DNA from: Croceibacterium atlanticum
Lineage (GTDB): Bacteria; Pseudomonadota; Alphaproteobacteria; Sphingomonadales; Sphingomonadaceae
Assembly (NCBI RefSeq): GCF_001008165.2
Contig: NZ_CP011452.2
Coordinates: 2,666,001 to 2,730,000 of the forward strand
Length of the DNA stretch: 64,000 nucleotides
Reading direction: 5' to 3'
Positions 34,608 to 46,990 of the stretch are shown here, one piece after another. Every line of letters starts with the position of its first letter. Positions within the stretch are counted from its first letter, which is position 1. A model generated the notes under the pieces. That model worked only from the letters and a program-made list of their open reading frames with translations. It was not told where the DNA came from and ran no database searches. The translations under genes were made by a program, and so were the position numbers.

Positions 34608-35990
34608 ATGAAACCCGGCATTCCCGCACTGATCCGGGCCTGTATGGCAGCTGCGCTGGTTTTCGCCGTGGCGGCTCCGTCAGGCGCGATCCTGCCCACG
34701 GTTTCGGGAACTCCTGCCGGGACGCCAACAGCAACCCAGGCGGAAATTGATGCCGATCGGGAGGCCGGGCAGGATGACCGCATCCGCGCTCGCATCGCCG
34801 GTATCTTTGCCGAAGTGCCCAGCCTTGCCGATGTGAATGTATCAGTACAGCAGGGCGTGGTGACGCTGGGCGGCACGGTGGCCGATCCCGAAGCGCGCCT
34901 GCGGGCAGAAGCGATTGCCGGCCGGGTTCAGGGCGTTGCCACGGTCGAGAACACGATCACCCGCGATGTCTCGGTCGATAGCGGGCTGGGTCTCGGGGAT
35001 TTGCGGGACCGGATCAGCGAATTCACACATATGCTGCCGCTGATCGGCGCGGCGATAATCGTGGCGCTGGTCATCTCCGCTTTCGGCTATCTGCTTGCTT
35101 CCTTTACGGGATTGTGGCGGCGCTTCACGCCCAATGCCTTTCTGGCCGAACTGATCGCCAGCGCCATCCGCTTCGTTTTCGTGATCGGCGGCCTCGTCAT
35201 CGCGCTCGACATGATCGGGGCGGGTGCCCTGCTTGGCGCAGTGCTGGGCGGTGCTGGTGTGGTTGGCATCGCGCTGGGCTTCGCGATGCGCGACACGATA
35301 GAGAATTATGTCGCTTCGCTGATGCTCAGTGTCCGTCAGCCTTTCCGCCCCAATGACCATGTGGAGATTGACGGGAAGGAGGGGCGCGTCATCCGCCTGA
35401 CCAGCCGGGCCACGATCATGATGACGCTGGATGGCAATCATCTGCGTGTGCCCAATGCCCAGGTCTTCAAGGCGGTGATCCTGAATTACACCCGCAATCC
35501 GCAGCGGCGCTTCGATTTTGCGCTGGGCATCGATGCGGAAGACGATCCCACGGCCGCGCGCCAATTGGGGGTGGAAGTGCTGAAGAGCCTGGATTTCGTT
35601 CTCGATGAACCGGAACCGCAGGCCGTGGTGGACGAAGTGGGCGATTCGAACATCGTCATCCGCTTCCTCGGCTGGATCGATCAGCGCCAGACCGATTGGT
35701 ACAAGGCGCGCAGCCGGGCGATCCCCGCGGTCAAGACCGCGCTGGAAGATGCGGGCTTCGCTCTTCCGGAACCGATCTATCGCCTGCGGTTCGACAATGG
35801 GGTGCCGCCCTTCGCCATGCCGCAGGGCGAGCGCACACAGGCGGCGGCGCCGCCGCGCAGGAAGCCCGAAGCGGCCCGGGAAGAAGCGCGCGACACTTCG
35901 CCTGAAAGCGAGATCGCGCGCATGGTGGAAGCGGAGAGAGAGGCGGGCGGGGAACCGGATCTGCTGGATCCGTCCCGCCCGGTTGAATGA
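34608..35990 (+). CDS. Mechanosensitive ion channel with periplasmic BON domain
   Basis: The 460-residue protein starts with a signal-like segment, then a BON domain (residues 60-125; VNVSVQQGVVTLGGTVADPEARLRA) expected to contact membrane lipids. Three membrane helices and the MscS core follow (LGGAGVVGIALGFAMRDTIENYVASLML, then a beta domain with FRPNDHVEIDGKEGRV). The C-terminal 70 residues are charged and disordered. It probably releases solutes on hypo-osmotic stress; the N-terminal BON fusion is an architecture distinct from classical MscS. Confidence 0.9.
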   Translation: MKPGIPALIRACMAAALVFAVAAPSGAILPTVSGTPAGTPTATQAEIDADREAGQDDRIRARIAGIFAEVPSLADVNVSVQQGVVTLGGTVADPEARLRAEAIAGRVQGVATVENTITRDVSVDSGLGLGDLRDRISEFTHMLPLIGAAIIVALVISAFGYLLASFTGLWRRFTPNAFLAELIASAIRFVFVIGGLVIALDMIGAGALLGAVLGGAGVVGIALGFAMRDTIENYVASLMLSVRQPFRPNDHVEIDGKEGRVIRLTSRATIMMTLDGNHLRVPNAQVFKAVILNYTRNPQRRFDFALGIDAEDDPTAARQLGVEVLKSLDFVLDEPEPQAVVDEVGDSNIVIRFLGWIDQRQTDWYKARSRAIPAVKTALEDAGFALPEPIYRLRFDNGVPPFAMPQGERTQAAAPPRRKPEAAREEARDTSPESEIARMVEAEREAGGEPDLLDPSRPVE

Positions 35991-36002
35991 ATTGAGGTAA
36001 GC

Positions 36003-36548
36003 TCAGGCCGTGGCCAGCTTGTTTTCCTTGTAGCGTTCGATCGCTTCCGTAACGACCTGACATGCTTCGGCTGTGCCGCCCCATGCGCCGATACGGACCC
36101 ACTTTTCGGTTTCCAGATCCTTGTAGTGGGTGAAGAAGTGTTCGATCTGCTGGAAAACGATCGGCGGAAGGTCAGAGATGCTCTTCACATCGCTGTAATA
36201 GGGGAAGGTCGAATCCACCGGCACGCAGACGAGCTTTTCGTCGCCGCCATGTTCGTCTTCCAGATTCAGCACCGCGATCGGGCGGGCGCGGACAACGCAG
36301 CCCGGGATGAAGGGCGAGCGGGCCACGACCAGCGCGTCCAGCGGATCGCCATCGGGCGACAGCGTGTGCGGAACGAAGCCGTAATTCGCAGGGTAACGCA
36401 TCGGCGTATGCAGGATGCGATCGACGAACAGGGCGCCGGATTTCTTGTCGAATTCGTATTTGACCGGCTCACCGCCAGTCGGAACTTCGATGATTACGTT
36501 CAGGCTTTCCGGCGGATTGTCGCCAACAGGTATTTGTTCGATGCGCAT
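36003..36548 (-). CDS. ppa: Inorganic pyrophosphatase
   Basis: The 181-residue family I enzyme hydrolyses PPi to phosphate, driving biosynthetic reactions. Key motifs are YEFDKKSGALFVDR, YPANYGFVPHTL, the Mg-binding DGDPLD signature and ERYKENK at the end. It is convergent with the MscS gene (13 bases apart) and divergent from the flavin monooxygenase gene. Confidence 0.97.
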   Translation of the reverse strand: MRIEQIPVGDNPPESLNVIIEVPTGGEPVKYEFDKKSGALFVDRILHTPMRYPANYGFVPHTLSPDGDPLDALVVARSPFIPGCVVRARPIAVLNLEDEHGGDEKLVCVPVDSTFPYYSDVKSISDLPPIVFQQIEHFFTHYKDLETEKWVRIGAWGGTAEACQVVTEAIERYKENKLATA

Positions 36549-36735
36549 ATATTCTCCGGATGTGCAGCGTTTGTCGCGGCATCCTCTCCGTTCTCCCGGC
36601 GCGAGCGGTTAGCCTAGCCGGCCGGCTTTGGCGAGGGAGGATTTGCCGAATCGTGCCTTGCGAGCCATTGTTGGACACGGAAGAGGAAAAATCCGGCACT
36701 CGTTACAATAATGCGCGGCCGGTGGGAGAGAATAT

Positions 36736-37845
36736 ATGCATGTCGGGCTGGCCAGTGGCTTCGCGCATCAGCGCGGTAACGGATATGACGATGCGCAATT
36801 CCTGCGGGAAGAGGTCGAAAACCTCATTCTGGCGGAAGAGTTGGGCTTCGATTCGGTATGGATCACCGAACACCATTTTTCCGATTATTCGATGTCCAAC
36901 GACCCGTTGCAGCTGCTGACTTATATCGCGGCACGCACCAGGCGGGTGAAGCTGGGCACGCAATGCATCATCGTGCCCTGGCATAATCCCGCCCGGCTGG
37001 CGGAAAAGATCGTGAACCTGGATATCCTGTCCGGCGGACGCGCCATACTCGGCTTTGGCGGCGGGCTGGCGCCGCATGAATTTGCCGGGCTGGGGATCGA
37101 CCAGAACCGGTCGCGCGCGCTTTATTCCGATATTCTGGACGTGCTGATCCCGGCGCTGGAAACCGGCATATTGGTAGGGGAGGGTGAATTCGGTTCCATC
37201 CCGCGCAGCGAATTGCGCCCGCGCCCGATCAGGAGCTTTGCCGGCCGCAAGTTCTGCGGATCCTTGTCAGGCAATTCGATGTATTCGGCCGCCCGCCACG
37301 GTTTCGGCAATATGGTGCTGATGCTGCCCCAGCGGGGCAAGGAAGCCCCGCCGGACAAATATGCCGAAGTCTGGGCCGAAGTGCACCAGGACGGGTCCAG
37401 CCCGCCGCCGCCCATGGTCAGCGGCAATTTCTATATCGATGAAAATGCCGATTACGCGGAAGAACAGGGGCGCAAATATCTGGCCAATACGATGCGCGCC
37501 GCCGTGCGCAATTACGCGCTGGACAGTCCGGGCACCTTCACGAAGGTCAAGGGGTACGAGCATTACGAAAACATGATGCTCCGGCCCGACGAGATCGAAC
37601 CCTATGTCGAGGAATTCGGGAAGGGCGCCGTCACCGGCACTCCGCAGATGATCCTCGACCGGATGTGGGAACTGAAAGAGATCTACCGCCCGCAGGGCTT
37701 CTTCCCGCATGTCTATTTCGGCGGGATGAGCCAGCAGGATGCGCGCAAGAACATGCACCTCTTCGCGGAAAAGGTGCTGCCCGAAGTGAAGAGCTGGGAA
37801 GCCGACACCTCGATAGACGACCGTTTCCTGGAAGCGGCGGAGTAA
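36736..37845 (+). CDS. Luciferase-like flavin-dependent monooxygenase
   Basis: The 369-residue protein has the bacterial luciferase-like barrel: LILAEELGFDSVWITEHHFSDY near the N-terminus, LGTQCIIVPWHNPARLAEKI, and GRAILGFGGGLAPHEF for flavin/phosphate contact. It probably uses FMNH2 and oxygen; the substrate is not deducible. ATG 36736 follows GGGAGAG. It is monocistronic, divergent from ppa. Confidence 0.86.
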   Translation: MHVGLASGFAHQRGNGYDDAQFLREEVENLILAEELGFDSVWITEHHFSDYSMSNDPLQLLTYIAARTRRVKLGTQCIIVPWHNPARLAEKIVNLDILSGGRAILGFGGGLAPHEFAGLGIDQNRSRALYSDILDVLIPALETGILVGEGEFGSIPRSELRPRPIRSFAGRKFCGSLSGNSMYSAARHGFGNMVLMLPQRGKEAPPDKYAEVWAEVHQDGSSPPPPMVSGNFYIDENADYAEEQGRKYLANTMRAAVRNYALDSPGTFTKVKGYEHYENMMLRPDEIEPYVEEFGKGAVTGTPQMILDRMWELKEIYRPQGFFPHVYFGGMSQQDARKNMHLFAEKVLPEVKSWEADTSIDDRFLEAAE

Positions 37846-37868
37846 TCCGCCGCCCCCCCCCGGCGGGC

Positions 37869-39812
37869 CTATTTGCCCGTGCGCGCTTCCAGCAGCCGGT
37901 CGAGCGGCTGTTCACCTTCGGCGGCGGGTTCCAGCCACGGGTAACGCAGCCCTTCGTGATAGTGGATCGGGATGGTCAGGTAGCGATCGCCGCGCTTGAC
38001 CAGCAATTCGATCGGATCGTCATTGGTTTCCGCCATGCTGACGGCATCCATGATCGCATCCTTGCTGAATTGCGTGCCGTTGACGGCCACGATTTTCGCG
38101 CCGTCCACGATCCCGGCATTGAAGCTCGGCCCGTCCCAGATGGTGGACGTGACCGTCCCGTCCGAAGTCAGGCTCATGCCCAGCGAATAGGCGAGATTGA
38201 CGTAATTGCCGCCCCGTATGCGGCCAGCCTCATAGGGATTGGGCTCGTCCTTCCAGACCAGCCTGTATCCGGCCTTTTCAATCCCCGTCACCGGGGCAGG
38301 CTGGCCCGGCTGCCGCATCTTCATGTCGAGGAAACCGGCCCAGTCATAAGGATGGATCGCGTTCAGCGTGGAAACGATATCGTCGAATTCATAGGTCAGC
38401 TGGCCCCAGTCGCTGTCATTCATGCCGAAGAAGGCCTTGGCGAAATCATCCAGCCCTTTCTTCCCGTCGGTGCCTTCGCGGATGATCTGGTCTGCTTCCA
38501 GCCACACCAGCATGCCTTCGGAATAATAATCCTCGCTCCGGCTGAGGGAGGAGAAGGGCAGCGGGCGGCGGGCATTGATGATCGGATCATGCGTCGTATC
38601 TTCGACCGAACGCCATGAACGGCCCGGCTGTTCTGAATAATATCCGGCCGAATTGGCCAGCGCGCCCAGCACGATGTCCTTTGGTTGCAGGCCCGAACGG
38701 CCGGCCAGGATCCAGCCCCAGAACTGGGTTTGCCCTTCATACATCCACAGCAGATTGTCCTGCATCGGCTGGCGGTAATCGGGCGTCCACAATTTGGCCG
38801 GGCGGCGATATTTGCCGTTCCAGCTATGCACCAGTTCGTGGCTGATCACGTTGCGGTCATGCGCCATCGTGTCCCAATCCACGAAATTGCGCGGCTCATA
38901 CTGGTTTTCGCTCGACCGCTGATGTTCCAGCCCGATGCCGCCCATGCGGTCGGTCAGCGCCAGCAACCAGTTATAATGATCGAAATGCTTTGATCCGAAC
39001 AGCGCCAGCGCCTCGTCCGCCAGCTTGCGGAACGTGTCGAGATTTTCGGGCGCGATCTCCAGCAGTTCGGGCTCGTCCGCAACCACGTCCAGCTTGATGT
39101 CGTGGCCCATGTCCCAGCTGCGCGCATATTTGCCCGCGAAGATCGGCGAATCGACCAGCGTTTCGTAATCCACCCGGTCCCAGGTCACGACATTTCCGCT
39201 CTCGCTCTGCCCGTCGAGAGCGGTGAAGACTTCCCAGCCTTCGGGAAATTTCACCGTGGGCTTCACCTGGATTTGCCGCACGTAATGGCCTGCGGGATAA
39301 AGGCTCATCTTCTCCCATTGCAGGTTCAGCATTTCGCGCGTCATCGTGATGCGCCCCTCGTTCGACTGTATCGGCGAGGTGTGGACGAAGCGGGCGGTGA
39401 CCGCCGTGGTCCCTTCGGGCAGGTCGATATGGAAGGCGTGGACTTCAACCGGGTCACGCGTCCAGCTCAGTTCCCGGCCATTGGCGGTGAAGTGCAGATC
39501 GCCCAGCAGATTGATGGGCCCGCGCGATGCATGATTGCCGGGCAGCCAGGCGGGGAGCTGCAGGATCAGGCTGCTTGCCCCTTCTTCCACCGGGAAAGTC
39601 TGGGTGATGCGATAGACGTTACGGTCCGTGTCGCTGGCATCGATATTCAGGCCGATCGTGCCGGGATAGGGCACGTCCTGCGCATCCGGCACGGAGATGA
39701 CGACCGGCACGGCCACCGGCTTCGAATTGGGCACCGCGGAAAAGGCGGGCTGGGCGGTGGTGGCAAGGAGGGCGGCGGCAAGGAGGGGGGCAAATGCGCG
39801 GAGTGTTTTCAT
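37869..39812 (-). CDS. M61-family metallopeptidase with PDZ domain
   Basis: The 647-residue secreted zinc peptidase starts at ATG 39812, which gives a signal peptide ending in PAFSA; upstream in-frame codons lack one. The catalytic motif is [10 protein letters not shown] (HExxH), followed by the downstream Glu in [12 protein letters not shown]. An N-terminal beta-rich domain precedes it and a PDZ domain follows ([25 protein letters not shown]). Family members are glycyl/alanyl aminopeptidases. It is divergent from hisS. Confidence 0.93.
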   Translation of the reverse strand: MKTLRAFAPLLAAALLATTAQPAFSAVPNSKPVAVPVVISVPDAQDVPYPGTIGLNIDASDTDRNVYRITQTFPVEEGASSLILQLPAWLPGNHASRGPINLLGDLHFTANGRELSWTRDPVEVHAFHIDLPEGTTAVTARFVHTSPIQSNEGRITMTREMLNLQWEKMSLYPAGHYVRQIQVKPTVKFPEGWEVFTALDGQSESGNVVTWDRVDYETLVDSPIFAGKYARSWDMGHDIKLDVVADEPELLEIAPENLDTFRKLADEALALFGSKHFDHYNWLLALTDRMGGIGLEHQRSSENQYEPRNFVDWDTMAHDRNVISHELVHSWNGKYRRPAKLWTPDYRQPMQDNLLWMYEGQTQFWGWILAGRSGLQPKDIVLGALANSAGYYSEQPGRSWRSVEDTTHDPIINARRPLPFSSLSRSEDYYSEGMLVWLEADQIIREGTDGKKGLDDFAKAFFGMNDSDWGQLTYEFDDIVSTLNAIHPYDWAGFLDMKMRQPGQPAPVTGIEKAGYRLVWKDEPNPYEAGRIRGGNYVNLAYSLGMSLTSDGTVTSTIWDGPSFNAGIVDGAKIVAVNGTQFSKDAIMDAVSMAETNDDPIELLVKRGDRYLTIPIHYHEGLRYPWLEPAAEGEQPLDRLLEARTGK

Positions 39813-39915
39813 GGCATCGTTCCATGGCGGTTCGTACGCCGTGCCGCAATACATTGTATCATCCGTGCCGCGCGTCTTTGCGAAACCGCTCAATCGGTCT
39901 AAGCGCGCGTGGATT

Positions 39916-41139
39916 ATGAGCAGGATTGAAACCCCCCGGCCCATTCGTGGCACGCAGGACATCTTCGGCGCAGAGGCGGAAGCCTTCGCCTTCGTGGTCG
40001 AAACCTTTGAACGGGTGCGCAAGCTTTACCGCTTCCGCCGCGTGGAAATGCCGGTTTTCGAAAAGACCGAGGTCTTTTCCCGCTCGCTGGGCGAAACGAC
40101 CGACGTGGTTTCCAAGGAAATGTATTCCTTCGATGATCGCGGCGGGGAATCGCTGACCCTGCGCCCGGAATTCACGGCCGGTATCGCGCGCGCCTATCTT
40201 ACTGACGGGTGGCAGCAATATGCCCCGCTGAAAGTGGCGACCCACGGCCCGCTGTTCCGTTATGAACGCCCGCAGAAGGGCCGATACCGCCAGTTCCACC
40301 AGATCGACGCGGAGATCATCGGCGCGGGTGAACCGCAGGCCGATGTGGAATTGCTGGTCATGGCCGACCAGTTGCTGAAGGAACTGGGAATTGCCGATGG
40401 CGTGACCCTGCAGCTCAATACGCTGGGTGATGCCGACAGCCGCGATGCATGGCGCGTGGCGCTGGTTGCCTATTTCGAATCGGTTCGCGGCGAATTGTCG
40501 GAAGACAGCCAGGACCGGCTGGAGCGGAACCCGCTGCGGATTCTCGATTCCAAGGATCCGCGTGACAAGGCATTCGTGGCGGATGCCCCGCAGATCGACG
40601 ATTACCTGACGCCCCATGCGCAGGATTTCTATGGGCGGGTGACCGAAGGGCTGGATGCCGCAGGCGTCGCCTGGACACGCTTGCCGGCACTGGTGCGCGG
40701 GCTCGATTATTACCGTCACACGGCGTTTGAATTCGTTACCGACCGGCTTGGCGCGCAGGGCACGGTGCTTGGCGGCGGGCGCTATGACGGGCTGATGGAA
40801 AGCCTTGGCGGTGCGCCAACGCCTGCGGTCGGCTGGGCCGCCGGGATAGAGCGGCTGGCCATGCTGGTGGGAGAGCGGGGCGAGGCCGTGGCCGATGTCA
40901 TCGTGGTGGTGGAAGATGATGCGTTGATGGATCGCGGGATTGCGACCATCGCCAAATTGCGGCGCGACGGGCTTTCCGCCGATCTGATCGCATCGGGTTC
41001 CCCCCGCAAGAGGTTTGATAAGGCCGTCAAAATGGGTGCGGAAGCGATTGTCTCGCTTTCGATTCGCGATGGTGAAACCAGGGTTTCCCTGCGTGCGGAG
41101 GATCAGATTCGGGCGAGGGTGGAAGGCCTGATTTCCTAG
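39916..41139 (+). CDS. hisS: Histidyl-tRNA synthetase
   Basis: The 407-residue class II synthetase charges tRNA-His. It shows [11 protein letters not shown] at the start, motif 2 ([22 protein letters not shown]), the HisA motif [26 protein letters not shown] and a C-terminal anticodon domain. ATG 39916 is chosen to match the conserved N-terminus; the frame is open further upstream. It is followed by a palindromic repeat element and prfA. Confidence 0.97.
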   Translation: MSRIETPRPIRGTQDIFGAEAEAFAFVVETFERVRKLYRFRRVEMPVFEKTEVFSRSLGETTDVVSKEMYSFDDRGGESLTLRPEFTAGIARAYLTDGWQQYAPLKVATHGPLFRYERPQKGRYRQFHQIDAEIIGAGEPQADVELLVMADQLLKELGIADGVTLQLNTLGDADSRDAWRVALVAYFESVRGELSEDSQDRLERNPLRILDSKDPRDKAFVADAPQIDDYLTPHAQDFYGRVTEGLDAAGVAWTRLPALVRGLDYYRHTAFEFVTDRLGAQGTVLGGGRYDGLMESLGGAPTPAVGWAAGIERLAMLVGERGEAVADVIVVVEDDALMDRGIATIAKLRRDGLSADLIASGSPRKRFDKAVKMGAEAIVSLSIRDGETRVSLRAEDQIRARVEGLIS

Positions 41140-41150
41140 TTTGACAATTA

Positions 41151-41242
41151 CCCGTCACCCCGGCCTTGATCCGGGGTGCCGCTTTTCATCCCGCCTGGGT
41201 TCGATAGATATAGCGGGATCCCGGCTCGGAAGCCGGGATGGC
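41151..41242. repeat. Mosaic palindromic intergenic repeat
   Basis: Three nested or adjacent hairpins: ACCCCGG/CCGGGGT (41157-41177), ATCCCGC/GCGGGAT (41188-41219) and ATCCCGGCT/AGCCGGGAT (41218-41239). This looks like the REP-type element scattered in sphingomonad intergenic regions. It fills the space between hisS and prfA and may terminate or stabilise transcripts. Confidence 0.65.
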
Positions 41243-41258
41243 GAATTGAAAGAACATC

Positions 41259-42326
41259 GTGAAAATACCCGAAGAGCGCCTGCACCAGATCACCAATCGC
41301 TTTGCCGAGCTGGAAGCGCGCATGGCGTCCGGCCAGCTGGAGGGCGAGGAATTCGTGGCCGCCAGCCGTGATTATGCAGAGCTGGAGCCGGTGGCGAAAG
41401 CGGCCGCCGAACTGCGCGAAATGCGCGTCGAAATCGCCGAGCTGGCCCTGCTGACCGAAGACCCGGAAATGCGCGCCATTGCAGAGGAAGAACTGGCCGA
41501 ATTGCGCCAGCGCCTGCCCGAGGTGGAACATCGGCTGGCCATCGCCCTGCTGCCCAGGGATTCGGCGGACGAACGCCCGGCCATGCTGGAAATCCGCGCC
41601 GGCACCGGCGGGGACGAGGCGGCCCTGTTCGCCGGCGATCTCTACCGCATGTATGAACGCTATGCCGCGGAACAGGGCTGGCGGGTGGAGCCGGTCAGCA
41701 TGAATGCCAGCGATGCGGGCGGCTTCAAGGAAATCGTGGCCAATATCGCCGGGCAGGGCGTGTTCGCGAAGCTGAAATTCGAAAGCGGCGTGCACCGCGT
41801 GCAACGCGTGCCGGTGACGGAAAGCGGCGGGCGCATCCATACATCGGCGGCCACAGTGGCAGTCCTGCCGGAACCGACCGAAGTGGATGTGCAGATCAAT
41901 GACAATGATCTGAAGATCGACATCTACCGTGCATCCGGCGCAGGCGGGCAGCACGTCAACACGACCGATTCCGCGGTCCGCATCACGCACTTGCCGTCCG
42001 GCATCGTCGTGACCCAGCAGGATGAGCGCAGTCAGCACAAGAACCGGGCCAAGGCCATGCAGGTTCTGCGCGCGCGGCTGTATGAGAAGATGCGCGACGA
42101 GGCGCAGGGTGCGGAGGCGCAGGCGCGCAAGGCGATGGTCGGCAGCGGGGACCGTTCGGAACGGATCCGGACCTATAATTTCCCGCAGGGCCGCGTGACC
42201 GATCACCGCATCGGGCTGACACTGCACAAGCTTGCCGAAGTGCTTGAAGGGCCGGGGCTGGCAGAGCTGATCGACGCCTTGATCGCCGAGGATCAGGCCA
42301 AGCGGCTCGCGGCGATGGACGAATAG
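41259..42326 (+). CDS. prfA: Peptide chain release factor 1
   Basis: The 355-residue factor terminates translation at UAA/UAG. GTG is the start. It carries the GGQ motif ([23 protein letters not shown]) for peptidyl-tRNA hydrolysis and an N-terminal helical domain; the stop-codon tripeptide region precedes it. It forms an operon with prmC, which methylates the GGQ glutamine, one base downstream. Confidence 0.97.
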   Translation: MKIPEERLHQITNRFAELEARMASGQLEGEEFVAASRDYAELEPVAKAAAELREMRVEIAELALLTEDPEMRAIAEEELAELRQRLPEVEHRLAIALLPRDSADERPAMLEIRAGTGGDEAALFAGDLYRMYERYAAEQGWRVEPVSMNASDAGGFKEIVANIAGQGVFAKLKFESGVHRVQRVPVTESGGRIHTSAATVAVLPEPTEVDVQINDNDLKIDIYRASGAGGQHVNTTDSAVRITHLPSGIVVTQQDERSQHKNRAKAMQVLRARLYEKMRDEAQGAEAQARKAMVGSGDRSERIRTYNFPQGRVTDHRIGLTLHKLAEVLEGPGLAELIDALIAEDQAKRLAAMDE

Positions 42327-42327
42327 G

Positions 42328-43158
42328 GTGATTGTCGCGGACGCCCTGCGCGATGCGGCGCAGCGCCTGCAGCCGGTTTCCGATACTGCCCGGCTGGATG
42401 CGGAATTGCTGATGGCCCATGCGCTGGGCGCTTCGCGTTCCGATATGCTGTTGCGGCATATGCGCGATCCCGCGCCGGAAGGGTTCGGCGCGTTGACGGA
42501 CCGGCGCGCCCGGCATGAGCCGGTGGCCTATATTCTCGGCCATCAGGAATTTTACGGCAGGAATTTCGAAGTGGGGCCCGCCGTACTGATCCCGCGCGCC
42601 GACAGCGAAACCATTGTCGAGGCCGCGCTGGAAGCCTGCCCCGCACCGCGCCGCGTGCTGGATTGCGGCGTCGGATCGGGCGCCTTGCTGGTGACCGTCC
42701 TCGTCGAACGGCCCGATGCCGAAGGGGTCGGCATTGACCGATCGGAAGATGCGCTGGAAATCGCCCGTCGCAATGCCGCTGCGCATGAATGCCGCGCACA
42801 GATGATCCGGCGGGATTGGCATGAACCGGGCTGGACGGCGGATCTGGGCCGTTTTGACCTGATCCTGGCCAATCCGCCCTATGTGGAAGATGATGCGCCG
42901 CTGGACCCGAATGTGCGCGATTGGGAACCTGCCGGGGCACTTTTTGCCGGGGCCGACGGGCTGGCGGATTACCGCGTCCTGATCCCGCAATTGCCTGCGC
43001 TGCTGGCCCCGGGGGGTGTCGCGGTGCTGGAGATCGGTGCCACTCAGGCGGAGGCGGTGGCTGCCATCGGGGCCGGGGCGGGTTTTGAAACCATATTGCG
43101 CGCGGACCTTGCCGGACGGCCCAGAGCGGTAATCATGCGATTAGGACTTGGCAAATAG
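42328..43158 (+). CDS. prmC: Release-factor glutamine N5-methyltransferase
   Basis: The 276-residue enzyme methylates the GGQ glutamine of release factors. SAM-binding motif LDCGVGSGALLVTVL and catalytic NPPYVED are present, after an N-terminal helical domain (RHEPVAYILGHQEFYGRNFEV). Its GTG start follows the prfA stop by one base, giving direct coupling. Confidence 0.96.
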   Translation: MIVADALRDAAQRLQPVSDTARLDAELLMAHALGASRSDMLLRHMRDPAPEGFGALTDRRARHEPVAYILGHQEFYGRNFEVGPAVLIPRADSETIVEAALEACPAPRRVLDCGVGSGALLVTVLVERPDAEGVGIDRSEDALEIARRNAAAHECRAQMIRRDWHEPGWTADLGRFDLILANPPYVEDDAPLDPNVRDWEPAGALFAGADGLADYRVLIPQLPALLAPGGVAVLEIGATQAEAVAAIGAGAGFETILRADLAGRPRAVIMRLGLGK

Positions 43159-43363
43159 GTTGCCAGTGGCTACCTCTTGTTCGGGCCAGTGGTAAAGCGG
43201 CTGTTGCCAAATCCACGCCTCACTCCATCATTTGCCTTCCAGATTGGCGTTGGAACGTCTTTCGTTCGAGCAGATGGGGAACCACGAAGCGTAAACCTAA
43301 CGCCGTGGCGGGGGTCATGTGGCTGGCTTGTTGCCAGCCTTCAAAGAGGAAAGCGGATTTCCC

Positions 43364-44050
43364 TTGAATACAAATCGTAACAACAATCGTCGGCGCGGCC
43401 GTGGCAGCAATCGCGGTCAGGCCGGCGGCGGAAACCAGTCTAATCGGATCGACAGCCGGGCGCGGGGCAATGCGCCCCAGCTTCTGGAGAAATACAAGAA
43501 GCTGGCGCATGATGCGTCACTCAATGGCGACCGTGTGCAGACCGAATATTATCTGCAGTTTGCGGACCATTATTTCCGCGTGATCGCGGATAACAAGGCG
43601 CAGAAGGAAGAAGCGCGCCAGCGCCGCGATGCCGATCGTGACCAATCCTCCGACTATGATGACGAGGATGAGGAAGAGCGCCAGGAATCGCGCAGCCGCC
43701 GCAACACGCGTGGCCGCCGCGACCGCGATGATGGCGATACGTCTCGCGATGAAGGCGAACAGGGTTCCGAAGGCGATGAAGGCGATTCGGCGGAGGACGA
43801 TAACCCGTTCACCCGCGAAACCCGCCAGCGCACGCCGCGCCCGCGCAGCCGTCGCAAGCCGGCCAATGACGCATCGGGCGAAAGCTCCGAAATCGACGCC
43901 AGCGCTCTCCCCCCTTCGATCTCGCGCAGCGATGATGAAGGCGAAAGCGAGCCCGAGGCCGAGAAGAAGAAGCCGGTAAAGCGCACGCGCACCCGCAAGG
44001 CCAAGACGGCAGAGGATGGCGACGGCGAAGCTCTCGAAGCGGTCAGCTGA
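43364..44050 (+). CDS. DUF4167 protein, RNA-binding-like and highly charged
   Basis: The 228-residue protein starts at a TTG after AGAGGAAAGCGG; TNRNNNRRRGRGSN is the usual DUF4167 opening. The conserved core RGNAPQLLEKYKKLAHDASL, then QTEYYLQFADHYFRVI, is followed by a long acidic/arginine-rich low-complexity tail. No catalytic domain is seen; the Arg/Gly start suggests nucleic-acid contact. The 205 bases before it contain a perfect GGCTGGC/GCCAGCC hairpin (43321-43339) near the start. Confidence 0.85.
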   Translation: MNTNRNNNRRRGRGSNRGQAGGGNQSNRIDSRARGNAPQLLEKYKKLAHDASLNGDRVQTEYYLQFADHYFRVIADNKAQKEEARQRRDADRDQSSDYDDEDEEERQESRSRRNTRGRRDRDDGDTSRDEGEQGSEGDEGDSAEDDNPFTRETRQRTPRPRSRRKPANDASGESSEIDASALPPSISRSDDEGESEPEAEKKKPVKRTRTRKAKTAEDGDGEALEAVS

Positions 44051-44099
44051 TCGTTAGAGCGGGCTTGCGCCGCCGGATTTGCCGGGCCACGGGGACGCC

Positions 44100-45692
44100 A
44101 TGCAGCGCGCCGCCCAGATCTGGCAAATCCTCCTTCGCCATCCGCGCCTGTCGGCGCTCCTCTTCGGGGCGCTTGCCGCCTGCGGCTTCCGCCCGATAGC
44201 TATCTGGCCGCTCGCCCTCGCGGCGATGGCGGCCTTCTTCGCCCTTCTGGCGGAAGCACGAACAGCGCGGCAGGCCGCCCTGTGGGGCTGGCTGTTCGGC
44301 ATGGGGCATTTCACCCTGGCCAATAGCTGGATAGCCACGGCATTCACTTACCAGGCGGAAATGCCCGCCGTGCTTGGCTGGCCGGCCGTGCCACTGCTTT
44401 CGCTGTATCTGGCCATCTATCCCGGCCTCGCCGCATTGGGGGCATGGGCAATGGCCATTGGCGGCATTGCCCCGGCAAGGCGCCGGGACTGGGCCTTGGC
44501 TCTAGCCTTTGCCGGGTGCTGGATTCTCGGCGAACTGCTGCGGGCGAAGGTCTTTACCGGCTATGCCTGGGATCCATTCGCCATGGTGCTGCTCGGGCCG
44601 TTCGACCGGCCGGGGCTTGCCGCCTTGTCGCCCTGGATGGGCAGCTATGCCCTGTCCGGTCTGGCGGTTTTCCTGGCCTGCGGGCTTGCCATGCTGGTGC
44701 GCGAACGGTGCCCGGTCCCGCTCGTTCTCGTCAGTATCCTGCTCTGCGTGGGCATGTATCTTCCCGCGGGGCAGGCCATGCAAGGCACGTTGCCGTTCAC
44801 CCTGGTCCAGCCCGATCTGCGGCAGGAACGGTTGAACAATCCCGAATTCTACGAAGCGAATTTCCAGGTCCTGGCCGGTCTTTCCCGTCCCGGTGTGCCG
44901 GGGGAGGCGCGAATCGTCCTGTGGCCCGAATCGGGCCTCGCCGATTATCTGCGCCCGGGTTATCCGCAGCGTTATTATGATCGGATGACGGCGCTGGGCA
45001 GCCCGGAATTCGCGCGCCAGCGGATCGGGCGGGTGATCGGCCCTGACAGCGTATTGCTCACCGGCGCGGTTGATCTGGAGATTGATCAGGGCCGGGCAAT
45101 CGGGGCCTATAATTCGGTGACGGCGCTGGATGGGCAGGGCACCATTCTTGCCGGATATTCCAAGGCCCATCTGGTGCCGTTCGGCGAATATCTGCCGATG
45201 CGGGAGATTCTCGAACCGCTGGGCCTCAGCCGTCTGGTTCCCGGCACCATTGATTTCCTCCCCGGCCCCGGCCCGCAGACACTCGATTTCGGCCAATTGG
45301 GCCGCGCGGGGATCCAGATCTGTTACGAAATTGTTTTTTCGGGCGAAGTTGTCGATCCGGCAAACCGGCCCGACTATATTTTCAACCCTTCCAATGATGG
45401 CTGGTTCGGCGCGTTCGGCCCGCCCCAGCATCTCGCCCAGGCGCGTATGCGTGCGCTGGAAGAAGGGCTGCCGGTTTTGCGTTCCACCACCACGGGAATC
45501 AGCGCAATTATTGATGCGCGCGGCGTGGTGCGCGAACATCTGGCCATGCATGAAGCCGGGCGGCTGGACGGGAAAGTGCCGCCTGCCGCACCGCCGACGC
45601 TCTTCTCCAGAATGGGTAACATACTCGCAATTGTTTGGGCCGGACTATTCCTTGCCGGAGCTTTCGTTGCCATGCGACGGCGCGCTCTATAG
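44100..45692 (+). CDS. lnt: Apolipoprotein N-acyltransferase
   Basis: The 530-residue inner-membrane enzyme adds the third acyl chain to lipoproteins. Several N-terminal helices (residues 15-210) precede a nitrilase-like periplasmic domain with the Glu-Lys-Cys triad in [20 protein letters not shown] and [11 protein letters not shown] final membrane helix closes the protein. ATG 44100 is preferred over an in-frame GTG at 44079. Confidence 0.96.
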   Translation: MQRAAQIWQILLRHPRLSALLFGALAACGFRPIAIWPLALAAMAAFFALLAEARTARQAALWGWLFGMGHFTLANSWIATAFTYQAEMPAVLGWPAVPLLSLYLAIYPGLAALGAWAMAIGGIAPARRRDWALALAFAGCWILGELLRAKVFTGYAWDPFAMVLLGPFDRPGLAALSPWMGSYALSGLAVFLACGLAMLVRERCPVPLVLVSILLCVGMYLPAGQAMQGTLPFTLVQPDLRQERLNNPEFYEANFQVLAGLSRPGVPGEARIVLWPESGLADYLRPGYPQRYYDRMTALGSPEFARQRIGRVIGPDSVLLTGAVDLEIDQGRAIGAYNSVTALDGQGTILAGYSKAHLVPFGEYLPMREILEPLGLSRLVPGTIDFLPGPGPQTLDFGQLGRAGIQICYEIVFSGEVVDPANRPDYIFNPSNDGWFGAFGPPQHLAQARMRALEEGLPVLRSTTTGISAIIDARGVVREHLAMHEAGRLDGKVPPAAPPTLFSRMGNILAIVWAGLFLAGAFVAMRRRAL

Positions 45693-45742
45693 GAGGCCAT
45701 TCGGAACACGACAGAAACACCAGCTCAAGAGGATCATCCTGC

Positions 45743-46966
<1,224 letters not shown>

Positions 46967-46990
46967 TCCGCATCGGGCGGGGCCGTTTCG

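Noticed and set aside
45693..45742. SAM-responsive riboswitch before metK.
   Set aside because: Only 50 bases are available and none of the SAM-II or SAM/SAH consensus features could be matched by eye.
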